Source: Nematostella vectensis | Taxonomy: Eukaryota; Cnidaria; Anthozoa; Actiniaria; Edwardsiidae | Direction: 5' to 3' | NCBI RefSeq assembly: GCF_932526225.1 | Contig: NC_064034.1 | Location: 20,799,747-20,859,746, forward strand | Length of the DNA: 60,000 nucleotides | Shown here: piece after piece, positions 14,601 to 26,663 of the stretch | How the letters are laid out: every line of letters starts with the position of its first letter | How positions within the stretch are numbered: the first letter of the stretch is position 1 | Made by a program: the position numbers and the translations under genes | The notes under the pieces: generated by a model | Seen by the model: the letters and a program-made list of their open reading frames with translations, nothing else | Told to the model about the DNA's origin: nothing | Database searches by the model: none

Positions 14601-17600
14601 AGAGCACTTCCAAATGACTCTTCATCTGTGTTGTCAGCATATTGCTTGTCTGATTGTGGTGTATTTCTAGGATGCTAAGCAGTCTAAGGGGCAGAAGAAA
14701 AAGGGTGGGGTCGCCAACAACAAACCTGCAGGTGTGTTCAAGTCCTTTAAAAAATACCCTAAAGATTACTTGATATGAAATTTGAAAAGTTGTCTCTAAA
14801 ATTGTCTGGATCTTTTAGTTGTGAATGGAGATGCATCCAATGGTGATGACAGCAGTGCTCTGACAGGAGAAATTGCAAGGTTTCACAAACCTGGTAAAGA
14901 CATGAACAGCACTTTTCAAGACATAGAGTCAGTAACTGTACCTTTTTTTAGCTGTTTGAAACATTTCTCTTCTAATGTATAGTTAAAAATATAGCACTAA
15001 ATTTTGCTAATTTGTTGCAAAATGATCCAAGCTGTGATTATCAGTAATTGTGCATGAAGAGTCCAGGAAAGTTGCTACATATTTACCCATGCTCCTTGTT
15101 TTTGAGAATAAAAAAGTATGTTTTATTTGAATCAGAATAGGAATATTCAGTAACTTGCTGATTTTCTATCTCAAACTATCTACAGTATTCTGTGGTGTTT
15201 GGCTTTTCAGAAGAAAAAAATATTAAGTGTGAAGCAACCTGGTAAAGATTGGTTGAATTTGAATCTATATTTAGATGATGACAGCTTTTGGGGTAATGTT
15301 AAACAGTATTTCAACTTTATGAATTAATTATGTGAACCGCTATTCAGCGGCCTGAAGTCACAGCTTGATTAAGGTAGCATTGTGTATTCTTTATTTTGAC
15401 TGAATGTCTTTATATCTATATCATGTCCGCAGGAGATAACTATCACACACCGGGATATGTGGTGACGCCAAAAACAATGCAGCTGCTAAAAGAACATCTT
15501 GAGAGAACAAAAGGAAGGGTAAGTTTACAATTGCTATCTGTTAGTAACATGAGTTTTGCACGGACCTTTTTTGATCTTGGAAAGTTTTCTTGGTGGTGTG
15601 AGGACCTTTGGCAGCAACACTTTGAGCTGGAAACATTTTTTTTTGTTTTGGCAGCCACATAGTGGGGAGATTGGTAAATAAGATCCCAATAGAGATACCA
15701 TATAATGCATAGCAATTATATTGCATGGTTGTAGAATTTCCAATGTCTTTATTGTGCTTAAACTTCTCTGCTTAATTTGTTTGCTGTAGGTGCAGACTAG
15801 GTTCCCACCAGAGCCAAATGGTATTCTACACATCGGCCATGCTAAAGCTATCAATATCAACTTTGGTTATGCAAAGGTATGTATAACACTTTGTGAACAT
15901 TTAGATTAAAAACAGGTGTTCCGAAATCATGTGCAGATGCGAAAATGCATAATTTTTTCTCTGAGTGCATAATTCAGGTGAAAAAAAAATCATAAATGAA
16001 CATAATTTTTAAAATATATATATTTTATATATCACCAATGAAAAAGGCTAGTTCTTCCTTCTTCCGAATGTCCAACTTTCCCTGCATTTCAATGAGAAAA
16101 TTACCAAAAGACGAGAAAATGTACAAGTTGACCCTTGAGTTTTAAAAAAACTACTATAGACATTCCACCCTGAAGCTACAAAACGGACTATTGTGCATGC
16201 TCAAGAATAGGGATAAATTTTAAAAAGTCATTTGAGTCCAGTGGTTTGACGTGTTCTGTGTTTGAAAATGTATGCACTCCCTTTCCTCAACTGCCACTAG
16301 ACACCTGCACTGAGCTTTTTAGCATTCTTTAAAATCTATTATTTTGTCTGGCTGTTTTTTTTGTTTGCCTGTTTTACTGTGATTTCTACTTGACCTTTCA
16401 AGTTTATGGTAATATTTGTCATATTTTTTTCCAGGCGCACAATGGGGTGTGTTACCTACGGTATGATGACACTAACCCTGAGAAAGAAGAAGAGAAGTTT
16501 TTCACTGGAATACTGGACATGGTGAAATGGCTAGGTACAATAAGTTATTGACCTCGCAAATCACAATGTCTTGAGTACTGGTGTTTCGGAAATATGTTAT
16601 GTTTTCTGGTATGCGATGTTCGCTGGCAGCTGACAGTCCTAATTTGTTAACCAAGCTGAAGAATCCAAAACAAAGCAAAACAAGGATGAATTTGACTTTT
16701 ATCCAGTTCTTTTTATGTGCTTTGGTCCATTTGTAAAATCATTTAGCAGTATTACAGACCATATCCTTTAAATGTGCAAATAGGTTTTGAGCCATGGAAG
16801 ATCACCCATGCCTCTGACAACTTTGACAAGCTGTATGAGTATGCTGTTGAGCTGATCAAGCGGGGGGATGCATATGTGTGTCATCAGCAATACGAGGAGA
16901 TCAAGGGGTACAACCCCCCGCCCAGCCCCTGGAGGGAGCGCCCCATTGAGGAATCCCTCAGACTCTTTGAGGTAAAGCATTCAATCAACTACTCCAGACC
17001 ACTGCATTTGCTTGTTATCACCCTTTTTTGTTTACTTCTTCAACACTTCAGTACTTCAGTATTTAAGGTACAGTATACTACAAAGTTATAAAACTTCCAC
17101 TGTTGTATTTAAGGTATACTACAAAGTAATTAAACAATTCATACCTACAGTAGGTTCTTTTGTTAGGTATTTCTATAGTATAGTTAGGTATTCCCAATAA
17201 TGTCTCTATCAGGTAAGTGTAGTGTGAGTGTAACTTATCCTCTCTTCAGAAGTAATGATAATTGTAACATGGGAAAAACAAACAAACAGGAACATTACAA
17301 TTGTCATCATTATTAAATAGGTTATCACAGAAGTGAAGTTTTATCTTGAATCCCTTTCAGGGGCAGATCCAGGATTTTAAAATAGGGGGGGGGGGTGGAT
17401 AATGGCCGGAAAGATGGCTTATAACTGATCAAGTTGTTCTTGGTGGTCACTACGGATCATACAATACTTCATGCCAAATTGGATTTGTCGCATCAGCAAA
17501 GTCAATCTTTTTTCTTCAAACAAAGTTATTTTTTTACTCAAAAAGGGGTGTGAGTATGAGGTAATTATATTCATCTGTTTTCACCATCCTTATGTAGACC

Positions 17601-20600
17601 AAGTAGTTGTTCTACAGCTTGTCTGTAGCCCTCTAGTCATGTTAGTTCTTACCCTTTCTATGCAAGCTCTAACCAACTGTTGTCTATGTTAAATAGGATA
17701 TGAAGAAAGGAAAACTTGATGAGGGACAGGTATTGTGTGTTCTATTATTCCTGGGAAGGATGTAAAATGGGTCGCAAGCCAAATTTATCTAAAATAACAG
17801 CTACTGTATAGACTGAATTACTCATGGATTTAAAACTTGATTTGAAAAAAAAATTGGAATGCCATTCAATTTTCCTTCATTTCCAAAGCCAACACGTTAG
17901 TTGGCTAGAATGAAATTGCTTTTTTAACTGAACTGGGTGTGAGCAATACTGAGGAACTCTTACCCAATTCAATTTTGCATCCAGGCAACACTCAGGATGA
18001 AGACTACCCTAGAAGATGGAAAGGCAGACCCTGTCGCGTACAGGATCAAGTTCACCCCTCACCACCGGTCAGGGGACAAATGGTACTGTAAAAATGAAAA
18101 GTGCTCTCACTGTTTAGTACCTCAATGTAGAAAACTTTAATTAACAACAAATTCATATTTATTCAGTTGGCATTAGTAAAGTGGGGATAACTAACTAACT
18201 CATGATAAATAGGCTTTGGCTGTGCTGTAATTAGAATAAAACATTTTGGATACTTTTTTATACTGTCTATCATATTTCTGTGCATTTTAGTACAACAACA
18301 CTGGTGAAAGGTTTGTTTTAATTGGTGCAATATTTTCCCACGCAGGTGCATTTATCCAACTTATGACTTCACCCACTGTCTGTGTGACTCCATTGAGGAC
18401 ATCACACATTCTCTTTGCACAAAGGAATTCCAGTCAAGGTACATAGATCATATAACAACTATAAGAATTATGGATACTCTTGGAGCTGTGATTAAGAGTT
18501 CATAATAGTTGGAGTCCTTCAGGGCTTTCTGTCCGGCTTAAAACGGTTTACGTAACATCAAAGTGTCAATAAAGAAATAGCTGTCAACATGACAGAATAA
18601 CATGACTTGACGTTTCCATTTAGCTACTTTAACATCAATTAAGGTGGAAAATTCAAACAAAATACCAAATGCGACTTTTTTTTAAATTGATGCAAATTTT
18701 TGTAAAGTGTCATTGAAATTTGAGCTTGTATGGGCTTAGTTAGGGATGAGCCCATACATAGCGCAAGGATGATCAAGCAAAAAAAATCTTTAAAAGCCAA
18801 AATCTGGGTATGTGCATTTCTGCCTCACATTATTTGTGTTTTGAAAAGGGAAAATAAGTCAAGAATACAAGGAACAGATGGCCATTGTAAGAAATTGTAT
18901 CTTCTTTCTCCATCTCTTCAAAGTGTGCATGTTCATGGGTTTTTCCGTCATGTCATACAATATCTGTCTGTTTTGCTGACATGATAATCCATCCTTCCTT
19001 GAGACTCCCCCCCTTCCTTCCTTGTAACCACCTTTTAACTTGAAGATTAGCTCATTTGAAAGATGAGCTTACTTGCTAATTTCCCTTTAAATTCCCTATT
19101 CCAACATTTTTTTTTTCATTTTTCTTGTTATCATTGCTAACATTCCCATTTTCAAAAAATGTACATTTGACTTTTCATGTTTTATTTTTTCTTCCAGGCG
19201 GTCCTCTTATTACTGGCTTTGTAATGCTCTGGATATTTACTGCCCTGTGCAGTGGGAATATGGCAGGCTGAATCTCAGCTACACTGTTGTATCCAAGAGA
19301 AAGATTGGCAAACTAATTAATGAAGGCATTGTCAGGTACAATGATCAATTAATTTGCACCACACTTGTGAGTGGTGTTTGACATTAACCTTTTGTTTCTG
19401 CAGGAATTGGGATGACCCCAGACTGTTCACTCTGACAGCCCTTCGAAGACGAGGCTTCCCAGCGGAGGCAATCAATAAGTTCTGCAGCAAGGTACAGTAG
19501 GCCATTCAGTGGCAAAAGTTATTATTTCAATTTTTATTTCATTATTCATAAAAGCAGTAAATGATGTACTGTAGCAATAAATGATGTACCCTCTAGAAAA
19601 ATCATATAAAAATGAACAGTTTTGGTCTCCACAACACTTACAGAAAGTAATCTATTGGAAACAAGTTACCAATTTTCCCGCACATGTACCTTATTTTTTT
19701 TCTGTCCCTAGCTATATAATGATAGGATTTGAAGGTTGCTCTGTAAATCAGTTGACAGACATGCATTTACCAACAATTTCCAGTTTATTCAATGCATGGA
19801 AGATTTTATGGATGTATTTGATGTCAAAGTGAATCATTTAACCCCAAGGGATAGCACTTTGGGTGTGGTCAACAGTGATTCTCGACCCTAAAAGAAAATA
19901 AAACATTAGCTGTGGTCAAAGCACATTTCTAAACCTAAAAATAAACACATTTTCTGTATTCCTGAATTTTATTGCAGTCCTCTTAAAAGTCACTTCCTAC
20001 AAGCACATCTCTTTTCTGATGACCGTTTTTTTCTTCTTTAACCTAGTCTTCAACTGCTATTGTTATAGGATAGGATAACCCATTGGCGTGAGACCCCTTA
20101 AGTGATAAGGGATAGCAGAATTGGAGGAATCTCTTTTAACACCCCACCCCCTAAGGGATAGTAGTCTATATAGCCTAAATGTAGAATTTTATACCCTTAA
20201 AGATGAGTCAGTCACGCCCCATCTTTTATAGAGAGTGCCTCTGGCCTAGTGTGCAGATTGTATGTATTTTGTATCTGTGTCTGTCATGTTCTTGGTGATC
20301 ATACTGATGTTTATGGCATAGGTTGGCGTTACCATGGCTCAGACAGTAATAGACCCTCTGATGCTGGAAGCATGCGTCAGAGATGAGCTCAATTTGACTG
20401 CCACGAGGTGCGTGTGACATATTACAGATCTTACAGGTCTAGGTGATTCTTTATATGTCCGCCTGGTGGCATGCAATTTGTATTTACAACACAAAACACA
20501 TTTTTGCACAATTTACTCAAATCTACAACATTAAGCAGGCATACCCAGGATTAGCTGAGGGAGGGTGCGCAGTCATAGGTATCATTTGAAAGATTCCTTA

Positions 20601-23600
20601 ATAAGAAATGACCCACTTTTTGGCCACCAAGGGGGGGGGGGGTGGTGCGTATGAACCCCCTGTTTACGCACCTTTTGAGGTAGTATTTTTGGCAACATTA
20701 AAAATTGGCATGAAATGAAAAGCCAAATTCAGTTATCTTCTGGTGTAGATAGAAATTTCAATCAAAATCTGTCACAAATACATGAGTGTGGCTTGCGCAT
20801 ATCCTAATTGTGTATCCTTGTTGCTGAAGAGCATACTGTAAACTGTGTGGTTACGCATTTTTCTGCCTTCTCGTGCTTTTCATTCACTTTTTAAATTATA
20901 GGAAGTTTCCTTCTTCCTTCCACATCCTTTTTTTTTTCTTTTCAGGGTCATGGCTGTTTTAGAGCCTCTAAAAGTGACTATAACAAACTTCCCATCAGAT
21001 AAGGTGTGTAATAAACATTCAACCAAAATGATTTGATACTGGACACCCTGCGGGGGTGGGGGGAAGGGGCAGTGGAATTTGTGGGGATGGAAGACTGCAA
21101 AGAATTTCTTGGGTATTTAGGAGAAATTTATTTTGCTAATAAATAACATTTATTTATTTATTATTTACTCTTCTCATTAATTTATTCATTCGTTTTTGCT
21201 GGAGGTATAACTGTTGTGGCCTTTTCATATTTATATATGACCACACCCATTCTGGGCCAGTGACCTGACCTGAATGTCTGTCTGTCTAGGCCATGATGAT
21301 AGAAGTGCCCAACTTGCCAATGGATGCCAGCAAGGGCAACCACAAGGTCCCATTTGACAGAGTTCTCTACATTGAGAGTTCAGACTTCAGAGAGGTGAGA
21401 GCAAGCCCTTCCTAATGAACTGACAAAGAAATAAGCATCCCAGCTACCTGTTAGTCTGTTATTTAGATGCAACTAGAAATAGGTATCCTACTGCGCAATA
21501 CCTTCTCAAGGGTCTTGTTGTACATACTTGGTTGAATAAGGCCATTTCAAGGGTCTTGTTGTACATACTTGGTTGAATAAGGCTATTTCAAGGGTCTTGT
21601 TGTGCATACTTGGTTGAATAAGGCTATTTCAAGGGTCTTGTTGTGCATACTTGGTTGAATAAGGCTATTTCAAGGGTCTTGTTGTGCATACTTGGTTGAA
21701 TAAGGCTATTTCAAGGGTCTTGTTGTACATACTTGGTTGAATAAGGCTATTTCAAGGGTCTTGTTGTGCATACTTAGGCTATTTCAAGGGTCTTGTTGTA
21801 CATACTTGGTTGAATAAAGCTATTGTTGCAGGGGCAAAGCCAATACCCCAAAATAGTCATATGTGGTGGCCCACTACATCCACCCGCCAAAAGAAAAACC
21901 CAAATGATGCCTCAAGTGAAAGTAAATTATGGAAATTAACCAATTTGTCAGTAAACTTACAATTTCGGATAAAGAACAAGTATTTCTGCAGAATTCAGCA
22001 AATTTCAATTGCATTACTTTCTGTCAGTAATGTAAATTATTTTGTTGTTCTGTTTTAAAAATTGTTATTTGATTCATGCCCCCCTCTTAAAAAGTTGCTG
22101 CTTTCTCTGAATGTCAGCGATATATGCCTCACACCAAATATCATTTTGTGTGCTGTCTGTATTTGATAGACTATGGAGAAGGGTTACAGAAGACTCACAC
22201 CAGAACAGTCTGTTGGTCTTAGACATGCTGGATATGTCATCAAGGTTAAGAAAGTTATCAAGGTCAGTAGAAACACAGGTTCTGATATATGAGGAGGGTT
22301 TCATATCAAGGTCAGGGCAAACACAGGTTCTGATATGAAAACAATTTTATATCAAATTGACCATGTCAGGTACATACCTTTAATGATCTGGGCATTGTTT
22401 ACAATACATACTTTCTTGTATGAACTTTGAAGGAACCTACTCTTGGTGGTATTATTTAATTTAAAAAGTTGTGCATGACCACTATTCCCAAAAGAGGTGA
22501 TCTTTACTTACAAAATAAAGCAGTTATTTAAAAATATATAAAACACCAGGCCAAATGTTAAAAAAAAAATTCAAAGTTGTTGGCTTTGCCACTTTATTAG
22601 GGGTTTATCATAGCTGTCGGAAAAATCTTGAGAAAATTCTGTGAATGTACCAGAAGTACCAAAGATGTGGGAGAGTTGATAGCTATGGTTTATTCAAGGC
22701 AAAGTGCCCTCTCTCTAACAAAACTGTAGGTTCATATTTCAACAAGCAATAGATATAACAGAAATAGTTGAAGGAAATTAATGCTGTTATTTTAGAATGC
22801 AAGTGGAGAGGTGTCTGAACTAGAGGTTACTTGTGAACTGACCTCCTCCACCGACAAGCCCAAGGCATTCATCCACTGGGTGGCATCAACCGCAGTACCA
22901 TGTGAGATCAGACTTTATGACAGACTGTGAGTATTATACATAGATTTAAGCTTTATTTACCTGGAAAGCCACATTTAGTATACATGATAATTAACCCTAA
23001 AACTCAAATCTTCAAAAATATTAGGCATCATTTTATGTTATGTGTATATTATGCTATATTTTTGTGTCTTGGCCAATAAAATTTCTAGAATTAACAAAGA
23101 TATTTTTGACATTCCAGTGTACATTTGAGGGTTGCAATTGGGGAATACATTGCTATTCTAAGGCCTTTTCTCTACCAAACTACAGATTCAAGCATAAAAA
23201 CCCTGAGGATCCAGAGGAGGTGCCTGGTGGCTTTGTCAGCGACTGCAACAAGGTCAGCAAAGAGAAAAGTAACTGCAGCATTAGTTAAAATTTAATTTAA
23301 TGTGTTGCATGATCCCCTTCCCCCCCCCCCCCCCCCCCCCCCAGCTATGGACCTATGCTTGGTTCAACTGCATGCTTTTAGTATATTTATTATGCATTGG
23401 CATTTTTTTTAGGACTCATTGACAGTGATACCTAATGCCTTGGTTGACATCACTGCAAAGGGTGCTGCTCCGTTCACCAAGTTTCAGTTTGAGCGACAGG
23501 GCTACTTCTGTGTGGATCCCGATTCTAGCAAGAACAAGGTTAGAATGAAGCATGGCCAGGATTTGCTTATGGGGGATGTACTCATTCACCTGTTCAAAAG

Positions 23601-23833
23601 CTATACCATGGTACTAAATTTATTGAGATTTGCTCTTAAAATTCATCACCATTTGGTGCATTTCTTCTTTGATGACTTGTTCAATGTTTTGTTTTTATCA
23701 TATTTGTAAAGCTCCCCATGATATCCCATGCATGAATGGTCTTGCCACAATAACAAATTCTTATTTGCCTTTCATATTTCAGCTTGTTTTTAACCGAACT
23801 GTAGCTTTGAAGGAAGATGCTGGCAAAATTTAA
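11633..23833 (+). CDS. QARS1: glutamine--tRNA ligase, complete spliced gene (25 exons, 805 aa)
   Basis: Charges tRNA-Gln with glutamine (class I aminoacyl-tRNA synthetase). Exons: 11633-11830, 12587-12731, 13292-13404, 13491-13566, 13677-13741, 14287-14343, 14671-14731, 14819-14893, 15433-15518, 15790-15876, 16435-16534, 16784-16971, 17697-17729, 17985-18082, 18345-18437, 19198-19335, 19404-19491, 20322-20407, 20946-21003, 21290-21394, 22170-22262, 22796-22926, 23186-23252, 23413-23538, 23783-23833. Every junction is GT/AG and phases sum to one frame of 2,418 nt. An N-terminal non-catalytic domain is followed by a Lys-rich linker. The catalytic domain has the HIGH motif ([16 protein letters not shown], exon 10) and a KMSKS-equivalent VVSKRK (exon 16). 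The beta-barrel anticodon-binding region follows ([19 protein letters not shown]). Length fits animal GlnRS plus a 29-residue N-terminal extension. Start is either 11633 or the Kozak-strong ATG at 11720. Confidence 0.95.
11720..11722 (+). promoter_or_regulatory. second in-frame start codon of QARS1 in strong Kozak context
   Basis: This ATG sits in CCACCACCATGG, a near-ideal initiation context, and would give the normal cytosolic N-terminus [12 protein letters not shown]. The upstream in-frame ATG at 11633 has a weaker context (tctccATGt). It adds 29 residues without any Asp or Glu, consistent with a mitochondrial presequence made by alternative initiation. Confidence 0.6.
12745..12915. repeat. 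about 56-bp tandem repeat in QARS1 intron 2
   Basis: About three imperfect copies of a unit built from gaatgacttcttctg, gaaggtaatatgtg and tttgagttatt. The first copy starts just downstream of the exon 2 donor site. Non-coding. Confidence 0.7.
21506..21830. repeat. 41-bp minisatellite in QARS1 intron 20
   Basis: About eight copies of a 41-bp unit that begins caagggtcttgttgtgcata and continues cttggttgaataaggctattt. Copies differ mainly at tgtgc/tgtac, and one copy is internally shortened near 21,770. Near identity between units indicates recent expansion. Confidence 0.9.
22240..22345. repeat. short tandem duplication spanning a QARS1 splice donor
   Basis: The sequence around the exon 21 donor (tatcaaggtcag ... 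aacacaggttctgatat) is repeated about 50 bp downstream, so a second potential donor (caag/gtcag) lies in the intron. The reading frame supports use of the first donor at 22262. Confidence 0.55.
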
Positions 23834-24602
23834 CCAAGGATCACACATAATCTTTTGAAATAGAAATAATGAAAAACACCTGTATTATTTTATTATCTGA
23901 TTTGTGACCTGATAGTAGGGCACAGTCCATAAGGCAATGTAAAGTAAAATAAAAGTCTGTGTCAATATTTAAAGATTGATATTACTGTCTTCTGGTGATA
24001 CGTTTATACATTACTTGACTTTTTTTTACAATATAGCAACATTTTACAATTTGTCATATTTTTCGTTATTTATTCTACTTTAACTCTTAGAGTAGCCCTT
24101 TTTTGTTTTCACAATTGCCTTATAATGAGGACTGCATTAAAAAAATATACTTTTAGTGGATTAAGGAATACTTAAAAAGCACAATTATACTACCCGTACG
24201 ACAATAGGACAAAAAAGTGATTTATTCATGGTTTTGAGAGATTTACATATTTTCTGGGATGCCCAAAATTGCCTCATCCCCATAACAACCGAGCCTTCCT
24301 AAAAAAATATACTTAAAATAAAAATGACCCTCAGTAGTATTCATTATAACAGTTATTTACAAATTATTTTGAATTCTTTGGAGGTATCGGGTATAATCCC
24401 TCGCGTGTAATGACAAGCGTTTATCAATGTTTGGGATTACTTCTTGGAAGTTTTTACATGTAAACAAAACTTCTTTCCAGCTAAGAAATAGTTATAACAG
24501 TATCAAAATTCATAACAACAGCGACAACATACAAAACTATACTATAATAAATCCTCTACACTGGTCCAACCTTCAATAGTCCGTCGTCTTCGGTAAAGAT
24601 TT
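23834..24602. other. QARS1 3' flank
   Basis: AT-rich spacer between the QARS1 stop and the tail of the convergent minus-strand gene. It contains an AATAAA-type signal inside aaaataaaag near 23,947 that could serve as the QARS1 poly(A) signal. No gene seen. Confidence 0.4.
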
Positions 24603-25151
24603 CTATCTGTTGTAAAATATACCATTGTTGCGATAGAAGGAGTCCCGAATTACTTTTGTTCGACCAAACTGTGCAGCTTTCATCGTGGGGCAATATTCAT
24701 CAATTTTCCAACCGATTTCCCAAGCACTAGTGATGGGGAACTCGTACTTCTGCTCGGGTTTCTTCATTTTCCTTTTTTCTAGATACTGGTATCTTCCTTC
24801 TCCAAGCGCACTGAACCCATTGTAGAGTAATTTCTTGGTGTTCGATGAAACCGGACGCATTTCAATCAAAAGCGAGTTCGGGTCTTCTTTCGCTGCGGCT
24901 TCGAACTGCGCAATCGAGTCTTGAAGTTTTGTCTTTGATACGGTCGTCGAGTCTAGTTTCTTGCTAGGTAATGTGAGACTTGCGACTGGTTTTATAACCA
25001 TGCCTTCTTTGCGAGGTTTGGGTACATAGGCAGAACGCGAGAATTCCTTTGAGTAGCGAGCGTGCCAATTTAGTCGGACATACGCTTCTTTGTTTATCGA
25101 TTCTTTCCAGAAGTTCTGCCTCTGTGTGTCCATATTCAGCTCTCGACCCAT
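24603..25151 (-). CDS. single-exon 182-aa protein resembling sperm microtubule inner protein SPMIP1 (ATP6V1FNB)
   Basis: Open frame of 182 codons on the minus strand without introns. It starts MGRELNMDTQRQNFWKESI and continues with a basic, aromatic-rich protein that lacks membrane segments or Cys clusters. The N-terminal FWKE..NKE..VRL.WH pattern resembles the family of small ciliary/sperm axoneme proteins annotated SPMIP1/ATP6V1FNB, and length is similar. If this is right, it binds inside doublet microtubules of motile cilia or sperm flagella. The assignment rests on pattern memory only. It is convergent with QARS1. The upstream region to 25,476 is its likely promoter. Confidence 0.55.
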   Translation of the reverse strand: MGRELNMDTQRQNFWKESINKEAYVRLNWHARYSKEFSRSAYVPKPRKEGMVIKPVASLTLPSKKLDSTTVSKTKLQDSIAQFEAAAKEDPNSLLIEMRPVSSNTKKLLYNGFSALGEGRYQYLEKRKMKKPEQKYEFPITSAWEIGWKIDEYCPTMKAAQFGRTKVIRDSFYRNNGIFYNR

Positions 25152-25476
25152 GTTTCAAGGAATTGTGTAGACTTCACAATCATAAAAAGCCTACACGAAG
25201 GGTTTTATCTTCGTCCAGACGTTCGCAAGAACCTCGCGACTGACGGAATGTGTGACACTAAGATTTCTCTAACATTACTGTCGTCATAGCAACCATTGTT
25301 CGCGGGCTCTCATGTAGGTAATTCAAAAATGATTATTTTTTTATAGCCAAATCCAATAAATGCAAATATAAAATATACAATTGCTCGAGCATGTGCGAAC
25401 TTACGAATAGATATTTTATGCGGACTTTTACTAATGTTATAAAAATACGACAAATCTACAGGTTGAAATAATTTAA
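25152..25476. other. host spacer upstream of the 182-aa gene
   Basis: Host sequence between the start of the minus-strand gene and the left border of the tandem duplication at 25,477. It should include the promoter of that gene. No other feature recognised. Confidence 0.4.
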
Positions 25477-26011
25477 ATGATAAAAAAATACTTGGTATGG
25501 AGTGAAACGTGTTTTTAATCACCACGAGCTAACAGGATATCGAGTCTTTGAATTCGAAGTTTGGAGTTAATTTTGGATAAATGCAGTGGATTAGAGAGTG
25601 CTCATTGTTTACCGGGGAGGGGGCTGTTGTTAATGAAGAAATTGCCTTCCAAATTTCAAACTTAGTAAAGCACAAAAATGGTGTGAATCTTTATACTACA
25701 ATTTTTAATATAATTTCTCTTTGGTAGATTTCAGTCACAGAGATATAAAAATCGGAGCCGCTACGCAGGCTATCGCTAGGGCAGACAGCTTTTCTTCCTT
25801 AAGTTCTCCCTCCTCTAACCTAGCCTGAGCTTACTTCTCGGCATTATCTCCCTAGCCCTATTCTACGTGAAGTATTGACCATGTGGTCTTACATTAAATA
25901 CAATCCTCGGGTACCCTGGGTGTCCGAGTTCGCAGAGAACAATGTGGAACAAGGCCGGCGAAGGGGGAAGGGTTCTCAGGGATGCAACCATTACTGACCT
26001 ATTCCTCTGCC
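25477..26011. other. host flank with no gene, up to the insertion site of element B
   Basis: About 0.53 kb of host DNA carried in both copies of the duplication. It ends with CTCTGCC at 26005-26011, which is repeated at 56178-56184 beyond the far end of element B. I see no coding feature. Confidence 0.6.
26005..26011. repeat. target-site duplication of element B, left copy (CTCTGCC)
   Basis: CTCTGCC directly precedes the terminal G-run of element B. The same 7 bases follow its C-run terminus at 56178-56184. Because homopolymers border the ends, the exact duplication length (5-7 bp) is ambiguous. A further copy exists at 28674-28680 through the tandem duplication. Confidence 0.7.
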
Positions 26012-26084
26012 GGGGGGGGGGGGGGGGGGGGGACTGGGGGGTTTCATAGAAACGAGTGAGAGGCGCGGATCGCCTTTCCGGGTC
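26012..26084. repeat. element B left TIR, outer part
   Basis: Begins with 21 G then actggggggtttcataga and matches the reverse complement of 56125-56177 with about four mismatches. It ends in GGGTC (26080-26084), which is the left target duplication of element A. The remainder of this TIR resumes at 46757. Confidence 0.85.
26080..26084. repeat. target-site duplication of element A, left copy (GGGTC)
   Basis: GGGTC precedes the first base of element A and recurs at 46757-46761 directly after its last base. Collapsing the two copies reproduces the sequence of the intact right TIR of element B (tccGGGCCtcccag, one base different). Confidence 0.85.
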
Positions 26085-26613
26085 AGTAGTAGGGTTTTGG
26101 CGCAGCTGGCGCAACTTTTTGATCTCCCCAAATTTCATTCCAAAATGGCGCAAAAGTCTCCGCGCACCTCCGCCAAGCCTCGCGACCTGCGCATGCGCGA
26201 GTTTACCAGAGATCTCTTGCACGACCACGCCCACCCGTCAATCACTTTGTCACGTGATAGCCAAGCCCACCCGTCAATCACTTTGTCACGTGACGGCCAC
26301 GCCCACCTGTCAATCATTTTGTAAAAAACCTGTCAATCACTTTGTCAAGAACCTGTCAATCATTTTGTCAAGAACCTGTCAATCATTTTGTAAAAAACCC
26401 GTCAATCACTTTGTCACGTGACGGCCACGCCCACCTGTCAATCATTTTGTAAAAAACCTGTCAATCACTTTGTCAAGAACCTGTCAATCATTTTGTCAAG
26501 AACCTGTCAATCATTTTGTAAAAAACCTGTCAATCACTTTGTCACGTGATAGCCAAGCCCACCCGTCAATCACTTTGTCACGTGTCGCACCTAGGGGGAG
26601 CTCGAGGGGGCTA
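26085..26613 (+). repeat. element A left TIR, outer duplicate
   Basis: 529 bp from agtagtaggg to gagggggcta, matched by the reverse complement at 46228-46756. It contains the iteron array 26234-26586. Confidence 0.95.
26234..26586 (+). repeat. iteron array in left TIR (13 copies of gtcaatcaytttgt)
   Basis: Thirteen copies of gtcaatca(c/t)tttgt spaced by about 23 or 36 bp, with three spacer types: caagaacct, aaaaaacct, and a CACGTG-containing spacer. The array is present in both left copies and in the right TIR, so it may bind a replication or terminal protein. Function is inferred. Confidence 0.85.
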
Positions 26614-26645
26614 GCCTCTCAGCTTCACATCTAAAAAAAGCTTTT

Positions 26646-26663
26646 GAAAAGTGGTTTAAAGAC
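26646..26663 (+). promoter_or_regulatory. GTGGTTTAAAGAC promoter-like motif before polymerase gene, copy 1
   Basis: gaaaagtggtttaaagac lies immediately before the ATG at 26664. The same 18-base word or close variants precede the genes at 29330, 44000, 45046 and 45816, which supports a promoter role. Confidence 0.6.

Noticed and set aside
25863-26234. 123-codon minus-strand frame across the element B tip (also at 28532)
   Set aside because: Spans host flank, a G-run, the TIR of B and the TIR of A, so it cannot be an original gene.
26056-26421. 121-codon open frame in the left TIR (again at 28722 and in the right TIR)
   Set aside because: It is just the iteron array read in an open frame; the same frame appears in all TIR copies and has no domain or codon-use support.
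26234-26586. CRISPR-like array in the TIR
   Set aside because: Spacers are themselves a few repeated types rather than unique, the setting is an animal genome, and the array is part of an inverted terminal repeat.
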